Source: Acidimicrobiales bacterium (GTDB taxonomy: Bacteria; Actinomycetota; Acidimicrobiia; Acidimicrobiales; Acidimicrobilacustridaceae). From it: a stretch of DNA of 52,817 nucleotides. Below are positions 22,624 to 32,044 of this stretch, one piece after another (the first letter of the stretch is position 1; each line of letters begins with the position of its first letter). A program made the translations under genes and the position numbers. The notes under the pieces are model-generated. The model was not told the DNA's origin, did not search any database, and saw nothing but the letters and a program-made list of their open reading frames with translations. The stretch lies in NCBI GenBank assembly GCA_025455885.1, contig JALOLR010000019.1, positions 1 through 52,817 of the forward strand, given 5' to 3'.

Positions 22624-25329
22624 CTAGTCCGTCGGCGACTGCGGTCGGACGAGCAACGTGGCGATCCGCCACGGCTCGAGGACCAGTGAGCCGTCGAAGG
22701 GTCCGACCGTTCGGCCCCGGAGGTCGAGCACCCGTCCGGTGCACCCGTCGATCTCGACCGTCGACGGTGCTGACGACGGGTTGAACACCCGGACCGCGAG
22801 CGCGTCGCCTCGACGACGGATCGACGACACCTCCGCACCGGTCACCGAGAGGGCCTGGCCTTCCGCAGGGCGCCCGCCGTGGCCCTCGGAGCGGATCGTC
22901 AGCAACGGCACGCTCAGCTCGTCGGCGAGGACGTGGGCCCGTGCCCAGCGCTGTGGGGCGTCCGGCGGGGCGTCGTCGTCGAAGGCGACGCCGTAGCGGA
23001 ACTCGTGCCGACCGGGCACCTGAGCGGCGGGGGTCGCCATCACCGGACCGGCCGGGAGGGGACGTGACGGCATCGGGCCGTTGGAGAGCAGGCTCGTCGC
23101 CCGAACGAGGGTCACGGCGAGCGCGCCGGCGCTCGTCGGGTCGGACTCCCGGTCGAGATCGACGAGCTCGTACTCGTGGAGACCTTCGTGGACGACGACG
23201 AGGCCGCCGGCGGCGACGAAGCGCCGCGAAGGGTAGGTGGCCAACGGCTTCTCGGTCGGTCCGCCCTCCGCCACGAGACCGCGCTCGACGACCGCGAACG
23301 CGCACTCGGCGAAGCTGGCGGCGGCCCGACGGGGGAGGGGCACGACGGTGCGGAGACGGTGGTCGCGCTGGCGATGATCGAGCGTCGTGGTGATCCGCAC
23401 CAGCCCCGACCCGATCTGGAGCTCGACCACCGTGCACACCTGATCGGTGAGCTCGCCCACCCGCCGGCCGCCCTCGGCCCGTTCCGGCCAGGTGTAGGTG
23501 GCCGTGACCTCGAGCCGGCCGCGCAGCGGCCCTTCCTCGAGGACGCGGATCCCGACGGCCACCGGGCGGTCGATCACGGTGTCGTGGGGTGGGGCGTCGT
23601 GGTTGTAGGTGTCACCGGTGTCGCCGCTGTCGACGAGACGGGCCACGCCCTCGACGGCACGGCCCGCACCCCCGACCTCGCGCAGGCCGAGGGTGCCGTC
23701 GACCGGGTCGACCGACACCTCGACGACGCCGTTGGCGAGGCTGCGACCGTCGCCGCCGACGGTGACCGGCGCCAGGTCGGGGTCGGCCGGCTCCCAGACC
23801 CTCCAGCCGTACCCGGGCAGCGTCGGCACGTGGACGACGGCGCGGTGTGACGGCGGCGCCTGGATCGTCACCCGGGCGGGCCCGTCGGGCGCCTCGGCCG
23901 CCCTCGCCGCGACGTCGGTGCGGATCGGGCCGCTGTAGCGCACCCGCCGGTCGGCGGGGTCGTGGCGGAGCCACACCTCGAGCACCCCGTCGTCGCCCAC
24001 CTCGGCACTCGCCGAGAGGAGGTGCGGGAAGTTGTCGAGGGCGCTCTGCACCAGGGTGACGGCATCGGCCCGTGTGATGCCCTCGGTGATGGCGGTCCCG
24101 TCGCTGCGGGCCAGGACCTGGCTGCCGGCGCAGGGCTCGTGGCCGGGGAAGCGCAGCTCGACGAGCCCCGCCCGCGGGCGGTGGGTGGGGTTCACCATCA
24201 GCGGCCCGGCGGTGTCGAGGTCCGCGGCGAGCGCGGTGAGTGCCCGTCCGGCGAGCCCCTCGGCCAGGTGGCGGGCCTCGGCGTAGCGCACCAGCACGGC
24301 GTCGACGACCTCGTCGGCCGAGCATGCGCAGCTCGAGTCGTGGGCGGCGTCGAGGACCACGGCGCGCCACGCCTCGGCGAGGAAGGCCGCGGGCCACCGC
24401 TCGGCGGGGAGGAGGAGGGCCGACAGCGGTTCGGCGAGTCGCTCGAGGCCCCGTTCGGCAGCCGCGGCGGCGCGGCGCACGTCGACACGGTTCGAGGTGA
24501 CGCCCATCAACAGGTTGGCCCTGGCCCCCGATCGCAGCTCCCCCCGCCAACGGGGGAGGCCGGTGGTGGGAGCGACCGCGAGGTGAGCGGCCAGCCCGGT
24601 GACGACGAAGCGGTACTCGTCCTGGAGGGCATTGGCCTCGGTGACCACCCGCCCCAGCCAGGGTTGGGGCATCAGGTGGTCGGTGCCGTTCATCCAGAGG
24701 AAGTCGCCGGCGAGGGTCGCGCCGTGGCGTTCCTCGTAGCGGTGGACCATGGCCACCAGCTCCGCGGCGTCGTCGGGCAGCGTGGCCCCGTTGCCGTAGC
24801 CCTCGGGGAGGTACTCGGCGCGTACCGTCGAGCCGTCGGGCGCCTCCCACCAGAAGCCCGTCCGGTCGATGCACGAGGGCACACCGCGCCACACCACGGC
24901 GTGTTCGAAGCCGAACCCACGCAGGATCTGGGGCATCTGGGCGACGTGGCCGAACATGTCGGGCAGGTATCCGACCTCCATGGCCCCGCCGAACTCGGCG
25001 GCCCGCTCGAGGCCCATCTCGAGGTCCCTCACGATCGTCTCGCCCGAGACGAGGAACTCGTCCATCAGGACGTACCACGGGCCGAGCCCGAGATGCCCGG
25101 CCTCGGCCAGACGGCGGAGCACCGGGGCGGCGTCCGGGCGGACGGCGAGGTAGTCGTCGACCACCGCCATCTGCCCGTCGAGCATGAAGTGGGAGGCACC
25201 GGGGTCGCGCTCGAACCGGGGGAGGAGCTCGTCGAGCAGCTCGACGAGCTGGAGCCGGAAGGTCTGGAACGGGGCGTACCACTCGCGGTCCCAGTGGGTG
25301 TGGGGGACGACGTGCACGGTCCTCGTCAT
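22624..25329 (-). CDS. glycoside hydrolase family 38 alpha-mannosidase-like enzyme
   Basis: This is a 901-residue GH38 protein. VPHTHWDREWY (9-18) gives zinc ligands H12 and D14, and YLPDMFGH (121-128) carries the nucleophile D124, with HDSSCACS as a later active-site element. The C-terminal half is the usual beta domain. No signal peptide is present, so it probably acts in the cytoplasm on mannosides or mannosyl-glycerate-like substrates. The frame stays open far upstream but only as antisense shadow. ATG 25329 begins the conserved domain and stands eight bases after TACCCT. Confidence 0.9.
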   Translation of the reverse strand: MTRTVHVVPHTHWDREWYAPFQTFRLQLVELLDELLPRFERDPGASHFMLDGQMAVVDDYLAVRPDAAPVLRRLAEAGHLGLGPWYVLMDEFLVSGETIVRDLEMGLERAAEFGGAMEVGYLPDMFGHVAQMPQILRGFGFEHAVVWRGVPSCIDRTGFWWEAPDGSTVRAEYLPEGYGNGATLPDDAAELVAMVHRYEERHGATLAGDFLWMNGTDHLMPQPWLGRVVTEANALQDEYRFVVTGLAAHLAVAPTTGLPRWRGELRSGARANLLMGVTSNRVDVRRAAAAAERGLERLAEPLSALLLPAERWPAAFLAEAWRAVVLDAAHDSSCACSADEVVDAVLVRYAEARHLAEGLAGRALTALAADLDTAGPLMVNPTHRPRAGLVELRFPGHEPCAGSQVLARSDGTAITEGITRADAVTLVQSALDNFPHLLSASAEVGDDGVLEVWLRHDPADRRVRYSGPIRTDVAARAAEAPDGPARVTIQAPPSHRAVVHVPTLPGYGWRVWEPADPDLAPVTVGGDGRSLANGVVEVSVDPVDGTLGLREVGGAGRAVEGVARLVDSGDTGDTYNHDAPPHDTVIDRPVAVGIRVLEEGPLRGRLEVTATYTWPERAEGGRRVGELTDQVCTVVELQIGSGLVRITTTLDHRQRDHRLRTVVPLPRRAAASFAECAFAVVERGLVAEGGPTEKPLATYPSRRFVAAGGLVVVHEGLHEYELVDLDRESDPTSAGALAVTLVRATSLLSNGPMPSRPLPAGPVMATPAAQVPGRHEFRYGVAFDDDAPPDAPQRWARAHVLADELSVPLLTIRSEGHGGRPAEGQALSVTGAEVSSIRRRGDALAVRVFNPSSAPSTVEIDGCTGRVLDLRGRTVGPFDGSLVLEPWRIATLLVRPQSPTD

Positions 25330-25527
25330 GGCGTCCGAGGGTACGGCAGCTCCCGGTCGGCACCCGTCGCGACGGCGCCCGCGCCCGTGCGGGGGAGCCC
25401 ACCGTCCCCGACTGTGTCGTCGGTCACTCCTAAAGTGGATGCCGCACGGCGCCGAACCTTCGGAGCGAGTGACGTGGCGGCCGGCCGGCCGCATGATCCG
25501 GCAACGCCGCCGGGCGAGGGGAGCACG

Positions 25528-27198
25528 ATGAGGACCCGATCGACATCGAGGAGACTGGTCGCCGTCGGCGCCGTCGCAGTGGCGGGGCTCGTCCTCGCGG
25601 CCTGCGGTTCCGGGGGTGACGACGAGGCCGTCGACATCCAGTCGGCCGACGTCACCATCGAGCCCACCGGCTCGCCCACCCCCGGGGGCAAGGTCAAGTA
25701 CGCCCTCGAAGGCGAGAGCGACGGCTTCAACCCGGCGGTCAACCGCTGGGCCATCTCCGGGCTCATGGTCGCCAACGCGGTGTTCGACCCGCTCGCCGCC
25801 TTCGACGCCGACGGCAACGCCCAGCCCTACCTCGCCGAGTCGTTCACCCCCAGCGCCGACTTCCTCACCTGGACCGTCACGATGCGCCCCGGCATCACCT
25901 TCCACAACGGCGAGCCGCTCGACGGCGCGGCGGTGAAGACCTCCCTCGACGCCGCCCGGGAGTCGCTCCTCGCCGGCGGGGCGCTGCGCAACATCGCCGA
26001 CACCGCGCCGGACCCCTCCAACCCCCTCGCCCTCGTCGTCACCATGGCCGAGCCGTGGGCCAACTTCCCGGCCAGCCTCACCCAGCAGGTCGGCATGGTC
26101 ATGGCCCCCGCCCAGGTCGACGCCCCCGAACCCGACAACACGCGCGTCCCGATCGGCACCGGGCCCTTCGTGTTCAAGGAGTGGGTCCCCGACAAGGGCT
26201 GGATCGGCACCAAGAACCCGAACTACTGGCGCACCGACAGCGAGGGCACGAAGCTGCCCTACCTCGACGAGGTCGAGTTCATCCCGGTGCCCGACTCCCA
26301 GAACCGCGGCACCGCTCTCATCACGGGCGACGTCCAGATGGCCCACACCACCAACTGGCCGACCATCGCCACGCTGAAGGCCGAGGCCGACGCCGGCAAG
26401 GTCCAGTTCGTCGCCGACGTCGGCGAGAACGAGGAGAGCTTCGTGGTCCTCAACACCGCGAAGCCCCCCTTCGACGACGTGCGGGTGCGGCGGGCCCTCG
26501 CGCTGTGCACCGACCACGCCAGCTACCTGGCCGTGAACGAGATCCCGGCCGAGTTCCAGGCCGACAGCCAGTTCCGTGAGGGCTCTCGGTGGTACAACCC
26601 CGACAACGGGTACCCCTCCTTCGACGCCGCGGCGGGCACCGCGCTGGTGGCCGAGGTCGAGGCGGAGAGGGGGCCGCTGACCTTCACGCTGGGCACCACC
26701 ACCGACGTGGCCAACCAGCTGTCGACCCAGACCCTGAAGACCCAGTGGGACGCCTGTGGCATGGACGTGTCGCTCACCTCCACCGAGCAGGGGAGCTTCG
26801 TCGGGGACATGGTCCTCGGCAACTACGAGGCCAACCTCTCGCGGCAGTTCGGTGAGGCCGATCCGGATGCCGACTACGTCTGGTGGACCGGGCAGAACGC
26901 GCCGCCGCTCCCCGGGCTGGCGCTGAACATGGCCCGCCTGAGCGACCCCCAGGTCCAGGCCGCCCTCGACGCCGGTCGGGCCTCGTCCGACCCGGCGACC
27001 CGCGAGCAGGCCTACGACGACCTGCAGCGGCGCCAGAGCGAGCTGATCCCCTACATCTGGCTCAACCACTCCCAGTGGGCGATCGGCGCGGCGAACGACG
27101 TCCGCAACCTCACCAACCAGACCCTGCCCGACGGCCAGCCGTCGCTGCCCTTCGGCCGGGGCGTGCACCGCCTGACCGAGACCTGGCTCCAGCAGTGA
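25528..27198 (+). CDS. ABC transporter substrate-binding lipoprotein (family 5, peptide/nickel type), copy 1
   Basis: This is a 556-residue family-5 binding protein. The signal peptide ends in LAAC (about residue 26). Family landmarks include PYLAESFTPSADFLTWT, FHNGEPLDGAAVKTSLDAA, VPIGTGPFVFKEW and a QRRQSELIPYIWLNH segment near the end. ATG 25528 has GGGGAG about four bases upstream; a TAAAGT -10 lies at 25431-25436. No permease or ATPase gene is nearby. A close paralog lies at 28108, beyond rnhB. Two stem-loops follow the stop. Confidence 0.9.
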   Translation: MRTRSTSRRLVAVGAVAVAGLVLAACGSGGDDEAVDIQSADVTIEPTGSPTPGGKVKYALEGESDGFNPAVNRWAISGLMVANAVFDPLAAFDADGNAQPYLAESFTPSADFLTWTVTMRPGITFHNGEPLDGAAVKTSLDAARESLLAGGALRNIADTAPDPSNPLALVVTMAEPWANFPASLTQQVGMVMAPAQVDAPEPDNTRVPIGTGPFVFKEWVPDKGWIGTKNPNYWRTDSEGTKLPYLDEVEFIPVPDSQNRGTALITGDVQMAHTTNWPTIATLKAEADAGKVQFVADVGENEESFVVLNTAKPPFDDVRVRRALALCTDHASYLAVNEIPAEFQADSQFREGSRWYNPDNGYPSFDAAAGTALVAEVEAERGPLTFTLGTTTDVANQLSTQTLKTQWDACGMDVSLTSTEQGSFVGDMVLGNYEANLSRQFGEADPDADYVWWTGQNAPPLPGLALNMARLSDPQVQAALDAGRASSDPATREQAYDDLQRRQSELIPYIWLNHSQWAIGAANDVRNLTNQTLPDGQPSLPFGRGVHRLTETWLQQ

Positions 27199-27199
27199 C

Positions 27200-27257
27200 G
27201 GTGGGCGGTGCCGCCGCACCGCCCACCCCGACGAGGCCCGGGCACCGCCCGGGCCTC
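27200..27257 (+). terminator. two tandem hairpins after the binding-protein gene
   Basis: Arms 27200-27211 and 27216-27227 form a perfect 12-bp GC-rich stem with a 4-nt loop. Arms 27233-27242 and 27248-27257 form a perfect 10-bp stem with a 5-nt loop. There is no T tract. GC-rich tandem hairpins without U tails commonly end transcripts in actinobacteria. The second lies just before the likely rnhB promoter. Confidence 0.6.
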
Positions 27258-27301
27258 GCCGCGTCCGGACCCCGGAGCGGCGGGCTACGGTCGCATCCGT
27301 C

Positions 27302-28000
27302 GTGGCCAGCACCGTGCCCCCGCTGCGCAGAGCCCTCCGGGCCAAGGCGCCGTCGCTGCTCGTCGAACGCGAGCGGTGGGCCATGGGGGAGTCCGTGGTG
27401 GTCGGTCTCGACGAGGTCGGCCGCGGTGCCTGGGCGGGCCCGCTCGTGGTGGGCGCGGCCGTGGTCCCCAAGGACCGGCGCATCAACAAGGTCCGTGACT
27501 CCAAGATGCTCACCGAGACCGAGCGCGAGGCGATCTTCGAACGGGTGGCGCAGTGGTGCGACGCCTGGGCGGTGGGCTCGGTGAGCCACGAGGAGTGCGA
27601 CGAGCTGGGCATGTCGGCCGCGCAGCGCCTGGCCGCCCGTCGAGCGCTCGACGCGTTGGGGGTGGCCGCGGACCGCGTGCTGCTCGACGGGAACTGGGAC
27701 TTCGTGGGGCGCGGCAACACCACGACGGTGGTCAAGGGCGACGCCCGCTGCCTGTCCATCGCCGCGGCGTCGATCCTCGCCAAGGTGAGCCGCGATCGGC
27801 TCATGCGAGCCGAGGCCGAGCACCACCCCGGCTACGAGTTCCACGCCAACAAGGGCTACCCCTGCCCGCGCCACAAGATCGCCCTGGCCGGGATGGGGCC
27901 CACGGCGATCCATCGGCGCACCTGGGCGTTCATGGACGCCCTGCCGTGGTCGGGGGTGCCGCGCCGTCCCGGCTTCGACGCCGAGCCCACGCTGTTCTGA
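27302..28000 (+). CDS. rnhB: ribonuclease HII
   Basis: This 232-residue protein has the RNase HII core: GLDEVGRGAWAGPLVVGA with metal ligands D37/E38, LLDGNWDF, SIAAASILAKVSRD, and HKGY-like ANKGYPCPRH. It removes ribonucleotides from DNA-RNA hybrids. The GTG start lies ten bases after TACGGT (27286-27291). It is placed between two paralogous binding-protein genes, which separates it from its more usual ribosomal/signal-peptidase neighbours. Confidence 0.94.
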   Translation: MASTVPPLRRALRAKAPSLLVERERWAMGESVVVGLDEVGRGAWAGPLVVGAAVVPKDRRINKVRDSKMLTETEREAIFERVAQWCDAWAVGSVSHEECDELGMSAAQRLAARRALDALGVAADRVLLDGNWDFVGRGNTTTVVKGDARCLSIAAASILAKVSRDRLMRAEAEHHPGYEFHANKGYPCPRHKIALAGMGPTAIHRRTWAFMDALPWSGVPRRPGFDAEPTLF

Positions 28001-28107
28001 GTCGATCCGACCCGGCCCACGGTGTCGGAGTCGGTTCACCTACAGTTGAGTCCCCCGGGGGGTCGTTCGTCAGGCCAGGGGTCCGGGGTTCGTCAGGGGG
28101 ATCATCG

Positions 28108-29793
28108 ATGTCGCGGTGCACCGCGAAGGCAGGAGGCGTGCGAGCTCTCGTCGCCGTCGGAGCAGCGCTGGTCGTGGCATCGGGCCTCGCGGCGTGCGGC
28201 GGGAGCACCAGCCCCACCGAGGACGCCGCCTCCACGGCCGTCGACGTGACGATCGCGCCGAGCGGGCCGCCGCGCCCCGGGGGCTCGATCACCTACGCCC
28301 TGGAGGCGGAGAGCGACGGCTTCAACCCGACGTCGAGCCGGTGGGCGGTGTCGGGGTACACCGTGGCCGGCGCGGTCTTCGACCCGCTGGCGGCCTACGA
28401 CGAGTCGGGGGTGGCCCGCCCCTACCTCGCGGAGTCCTTCACCCCGTCGTCGGACTTCCTGACGTGGACCGTCGCCGTCCGGCCCGACGTGCGCTTCCAC
28501 AACGGCGAGGTCCTCGACGGCGCCGCGGTCAAGAAGAGCCTCGACGCCGCCATCGCCTCCCCGCTCGTCGGCGCGTCGCTGGCCAACGTCGCCGGCATCA
28601 CCGTCGACCCGGCCCGCCCGCTCGAGCTCGTCGTCACCATGCGTGAGCCATGGGCGGTCTTCCCGTCGGTCCTGACCGGCCAGCCCGGCTACATCGCCGC
28701 TCCCGCCCAGCTCGACGCGCCGGCGCCCGACAACACCCGGGTCCCGATCGGCACCGGGCCCTTCGTCGTCGAGTCGTGGACGCCCGACAAGAGCTGGACC
28801 GGCACGCGCAACCCCGACTACTGGCGCCGCGACGCCGACGGCACGCAGCTGCCGTACCTCGACGCCGTCGAGTTCGTGCCGGTGACCGACGCCGCGTCGC
28901 GCACCGCCGCCCTGCTCAACGGCGACGTGCAGCTCGCCCACACCTACGACTGGCCGGCCATCCGGGAGCTGCGGGCCGCGGCCGACGAGGGACGGGTCCA
29001 ACTCGTCGTCGACGTCGGCCCCGGTGAGGAGGGCTTCGTGATCTTCAACACGGCGCGACCCCCGCTCGACGACGTGCGGGTGCGTCGGCCGCTGGCGCAG
29101 TGCACGAACCGCGACGAGTTCCTGGCCGTGAGCCAGGTCCCGCCCGAGCAGGCGGCCACCAGCCAGTTCGCCCCGAGTTCGCCGTGGTTCGAGCCCGACG
29201 CCGGGTTCCCGGCCTTCGACCAGGCGGCCGGCTCGGCGGCGATCACCGAGCTCGAGGCGGAGAAGGGCCCCCTCCGGGTCGAGCTCAACTCCGTCCCCGC
29301 GCCGGAGACCCAGACGCAGATCCAGGTCATCGCCACCCAGTGGGAGGCGTGCGGGGTGGACGTCGACCTGAAGGCCACCGAGCAGTCCGCCTTCATCGCC
29401 GACATGGTCAGCGGCAACTACTCGGCGAACCTCTCACGCCAGTTCGGGGCCACCGACCCCGACGGGGACTACGTGTGGTGGATCGGCCGCAACGCCGCCC
29501 CGATCGGATCCTTCGCGTTGAACTTCGCCCGTCTCGCCGACGCCCGGGTCGACGACGCCCTCGACCGGGGGAGGGCCACCGACGACGTCGAGGCCCGCAC
29601 CCGGGCCTACGCCGACCTCCAACGTCGGCAGAGCGAACTGGTCCCCTATGTCTGGCTGAGCCACATCCAGTGGGTCGTCGGCGGCGCCAACGACGTGCGC
29701 AACATCGGCAACCAGACCCTTCCCGACGGCGAGCCGGCCCGCACGATCAGCAACGGGAACGTCCGCCTGACCGAGACCTGGTTGGAGCGCTGA
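28108..29793 (+). CDS. ABC transporter substrate-binding lipoprotein (family 5, peptide/nickel type), copy 2
   Basis: This is a 561-residue paralog of the protein at 25528: the same lipobox region (LAAC), and near-identical blocks such as YALEAESDGFNP, LAESFTPSSDFLTWTV, NTRVPIGTGPFV and LQRRQSELVPYVWL. ATG 28108 has GGGGG upstream, and a TACAGT -10 lies at 28041-28046. It ends 6 bp from the convergent acyl-CoA dehydrogenase stop. No transport membrane subunits are in the window, so both copies must use permeases encoded elsewhere or act as binding proteins only. Confidence 0.9.
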   Translation: MSRCTAKAGGVRALVAVGAALVVASGLAACGGSTSPTEDAASTAVDVTIAPSGPPRPGGSITYALEAESDGFNPTSSRWAVSGYTVAGAVFDPLAAYDESGVARPYLAESFTPSSDFLTWTVAVRPDVRFHNGEVLDGAAVKKSLDAAIASPLVGASLANVAGITVDPARPLELVVTMREPWAVFPSVLTGQPGYIAAPAQLDAPAPDNTRVPIGTGPFVVESWTPDKSWTGTRNPDYWRRDADGTQLPYLDAVEFVPVTDAASRTAALLNGDVQLAHTYDWPAIRELRAAADEGRVQLVVDVGPGEEGFVIFNTARPPLDDVRVRRPLAQCTNRDEFLAVSQVPPEQAATSQFAPSSPWFEPDAGFPAFDQAAGSAAITELEAEKGPLRVELNSVPAPETQTQIQVIATQWEACGVDVDLKATEQSAFIADMVSGNYSANLSRQFGATDPDGDYVWWIGRNAAPIGSFALNFARLADARVDDALDRGRATDDVEARTRAYADLQRRQSELVPYVWLSHIQWVVGGANDVRNIGNQTLPDGEPARTISNGNVRLTETWLER

Positions 29794-29799
29794 GCCCGA

Positions 29800-31047
29800 T
29801 CAGTTGACGAGCAGGTCCTTGAACGGGGTCTTCGAGTCGACGCCGGGCTCCTTCGGGAGGCCGAGGACCCGCTCGGCGACGATGTTCTTCATGATCTCGT
29901 CGGTGCCGCCGGCCACGCGCATGCCGGGGATGCCGAGCACGATCCCGTTCCAGCTGTAGGTGCCCCACTCGCCGCTGTCGGCGGTGAGCCGGGGACCGAG
30001 CACCCGGGCCACGAACTGGGCGAGGGCCCACATGTTGTTGGTGAGCGCCAGCTTGGCGGTGCTCATCTCGGGGCCGGGCAGCTGCCCGGACTTGATCTTG
30101 TCGAGCGCCCGCTGGTTCGTGTACTTCGCCACCTGGAAGGCCACCTGGACCTTCATGAACTCGTCTCGGACCAACGGGTCGTCGGAGAGACCGAGGTGCT
30201 CGACGAGCTGGCGCACCCGGGTGAGCATCTGGCCGCCGGTGCCGCCGCCCGCGCCGAGGCTGGCCCGCTCGTTCATCAGGGTGGTGAGCGCCACCCCCCA
30301 GCCGCCGTTGACGTCGCCCATGCGGTGGCTGTCGGGCACCCGCAGCTCGCTCAGGAACACCTCGTTGAAGCTCGCCCCGCCCGTCATCTGGCGCAGTGGT
30401 CGCACCTCGACGGCGGGGTCCTTCATGTCGATCACGAACGCGGTGAGCCCCTTGTGCTTGGGCAGGTCGGGGTCGGTGCGACAGATGATCTCGCCGATGT
30501 CGCTGTAGTGCGCCCCGGAGGTCCAGACCTTCTGTCCGGTCAGCACCCACTCGTCACCGTCGCGGACCGCCTTGGTCTGCACCGACGCGAGATCGGAGCC
30601 GGCGCCGGGCTCGCTGAAGAGCTGGCAGGCGATCATGTCGCCCCGGTACAGCTTGGCCAGGTAGGCGTCCTTCACCTCCTGGGTGCAGTGCGCGTGGATG
30701 GTGGGGGCGACCATCCCGAGCCCGATGGTGAACGGCGCCGAACCGGGGACCTTGTACTGGCCCTCCAACGACGTGTAGATGCGCTCGTGGGCCGACCCCA
30801 GCTCGCGGCCTCCGTACTCGGCGGGCCCGGTGATCCACCCGAGGCCGGCGTCGTAGCGCTGGGCCCGCCACGCCTGGCTCTCCTTGACCTCGAGCAGCTC
30901 CTGCTCCCGGTCGAGCTCTTCGAACATCGAGGTGTTGTCGTCACCCTCGCCCCAGGCCAGCTGCCGGGCGGGCGGCTTCTTCTCGGCGTGCGCGTCGAGG
31001 AAGGCGGTGACCTCGGACGTGAAGTCCTCGAGGGTGACGTCGGGCAT
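29800..31047 (-). CDS. acyl-CoA dehydrogenase
   Basis: This 415-residue protein has the family plan: helical N-domain, FAD-binding beta domain (QLFSEPGAGSDLASVQTKA, then GQKVWTSGAH) and C-terminal helices with GGTDEIMKNIVAERVLGLP. It oxidises an acyl-CoA to the enoyl-CoA using FAD. Sterol- or branched-chain-type FadE proteins have similar C-termini; the substrate is not determinable. Start ATG 31047 with GGAGG upstream. No beta-oxidation genes adjoin it. Confidence 0.92.
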   Translation of the reverse strand: MPDVTLEDFTSEVTAFLDAHAEKKPPARQLAWGEGDDNTSMFEELDREQELLEVKESQAWRAQRYDAGLGWITGPAEYGGRELGSAHERIYTSLEGQYKVPGSAPFTIGLGMVAPTIHAHCTQEVKDAYLAKLYRGDMIACQLFSEPGAGSDLASVQTKAVRDGDEWVLTGQKVWTSGAHYSDIGEIICRTDPDLPKHKGLTAFVIDMKDPAVEVRPLRQMTGGASFNEVFLSELRVPDSHRMGDVNGGWGVALTTLMNERASLGAGGGTGGQMLTRVRQLVEHLGLSDDPLVRDEFMKVQVAFQVAKYTNQRALDKIKSGQLPGPEMSTAKLALTNNMWALAQFVARVLGPRLTADSGEWGTYSWNGIVLGIPGMRVAGGTDEIMKNIVAERVLGLPKEPGVDSKTPFKDLLVN

Positions 31048-31159
31048 GGGGGCCTCCGGGGTCGGGCGACGGGCCGTCGCCGGTCATGCGGTGCGGCGGC
31101 GCGTTCACGGTAGCGGACCCGGCTTCGGGGGCGGCCACCCGCGGCGGTACCCTCCGGCC

Positions 31160-31600
31160 ATGGCCCGTCGTCGCTGGTTCGGTGTCCTCGCGCTCGTGGG
31201 GTGGACGTTCTTCGTGTGGGGCAACCGCCTGGTGAACGCCTGGGGCTCCGACACCGAGGGGACCGGGGACAAGGTCGTGTCGACGGTGCTCGCGCTGGCG
31301 TTCTTCGGCCTCGCCGCCGCGGCGACGGTGGTGCTGGTGCGCACGTGGCGGCGGCCCCTCACGGTCGGGGCGGCCCGGGTTCTGCAGGTCTTCGCGGCGC
31401 TGACCGTCGTCGTGTGGGCGGTGCGGGTCCCCCTGATCGCGCTCGGCGACCACGAGGTGGGGTTCGTGGTGGTGCACGCCGCGATCGGGATCGTGGCCAT
31501 CGCCCTCGCCGTCGGTGTGTGGCGCACCGCCTCGCGCGTCGAGCCGCGCCCGAGCGCGCCGGGCCGCGAGGGTGGCGTCGGCGTCGAGCGGGTCAACTAG
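31160..31600 (+). CDS. small four-helix membrane protein, unknown
   Basis: This 146-residue protein has four predicted membrane helices (about 7-25, 38-60, 73-95, 98-118) and a polar C-terminus. I recognise no family. ATG 31160 follows TACCCT by six bases, so it should be leaderless. Its TAG stop is also the start of the -10 hexamer (TAGCCT) of the Nfu-like gene that follows. Confidence 0.72.
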   Translation: MARRRWFGVLALVGWTFFVWGNRLVNAWGSDTEGTGDKVVSTVLALAFFGLAAAATVVLVRTWRRPLTVGAARVLQVFAALTVVVWAVRVPLIALGDHEVGFVVVHAAIGIVAIALAVGVWRTASRVEPRPSAPGREGGVGVERVN

Positions 31601-31612
31601 CCTCGCAGCGCC

Positions 31613-31942
31613 ATGGGTCAGCCAGTCACCGTCATCGAGAAGCCGTCGTCGCACCCGGGCGTGGTGCGCTTCGAGACCAACCGCCCTCTCACCGGCACGG
31701 GCCACGAGATCTTCCGGTCGGAGGCCGAGGTGGCGTCGGCCCGCGACACGCCCGCCTCCCGGGTGGCGGCGGCGTTGTTCGCCCACGGCGGCGTGAGCGC
31801 CGTGCACGTGAACGCCAACGTCATCAGCGTCCACCTCGACCGGGTGAACGCCACCGAGGGCCTCAAGGAGGTCGTCGAGGAGATGTTCATCTACTACGGC
31901 GAGGGCGTCGAGGTCGTGCAGCCGGAGGGCTTCGGCGACTGA
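31613..31942 (+). CDS. Nfu/NifU N-terminal-domain protein
   Basis: This 109-residue protein corresponds to the Nfu N-terminal domain: VVRFETNRPLTGTG, then DTPASRVAAALFAHGGVSAVHVNANVISV. It lacks the C-terminal CxxC domain that carries the Fe-S cluster in full-length Nfu, so it is a stand-alone form. It could be an accessory or targeting factor in Fe-S assembly. ATG 31613 lies nine bases after TAGCCT (31598-31603). Confidence 0.82.
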   Translation: MGQPVTVIEKPSSHPGVVRFETNRPLTGTGHEIFRSEAEVASARDTPASRVAAALFAHGGVSAVHVNANVISVHLDRVNATEGLKEVVEEMFIYYGEGVEVVQPEGFGD

Positions 31943-32044
31943 CGCGTCGGCGATCGACGCCCCGGCCGACGACGAGCGGTCGGACGTCGGCGCATCGGGG
32001 TAGGTTGCCGGCACCGTCGCCGCGACCGATCCGAGGAGGCCACC

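Noticed and set aside
19884-22838. 984-codon minus-strand frame
   Set aside because: Antisense to the adenylate cyclase and glycosidase-like genes; composition is typical of a GC-rich shadow.
25330-27804. Upstream extension of the GH38 frame
   Set aside because: It is antisense to the binding-protein gene and part of rnhB; the conserved enzyme starts at 25329.
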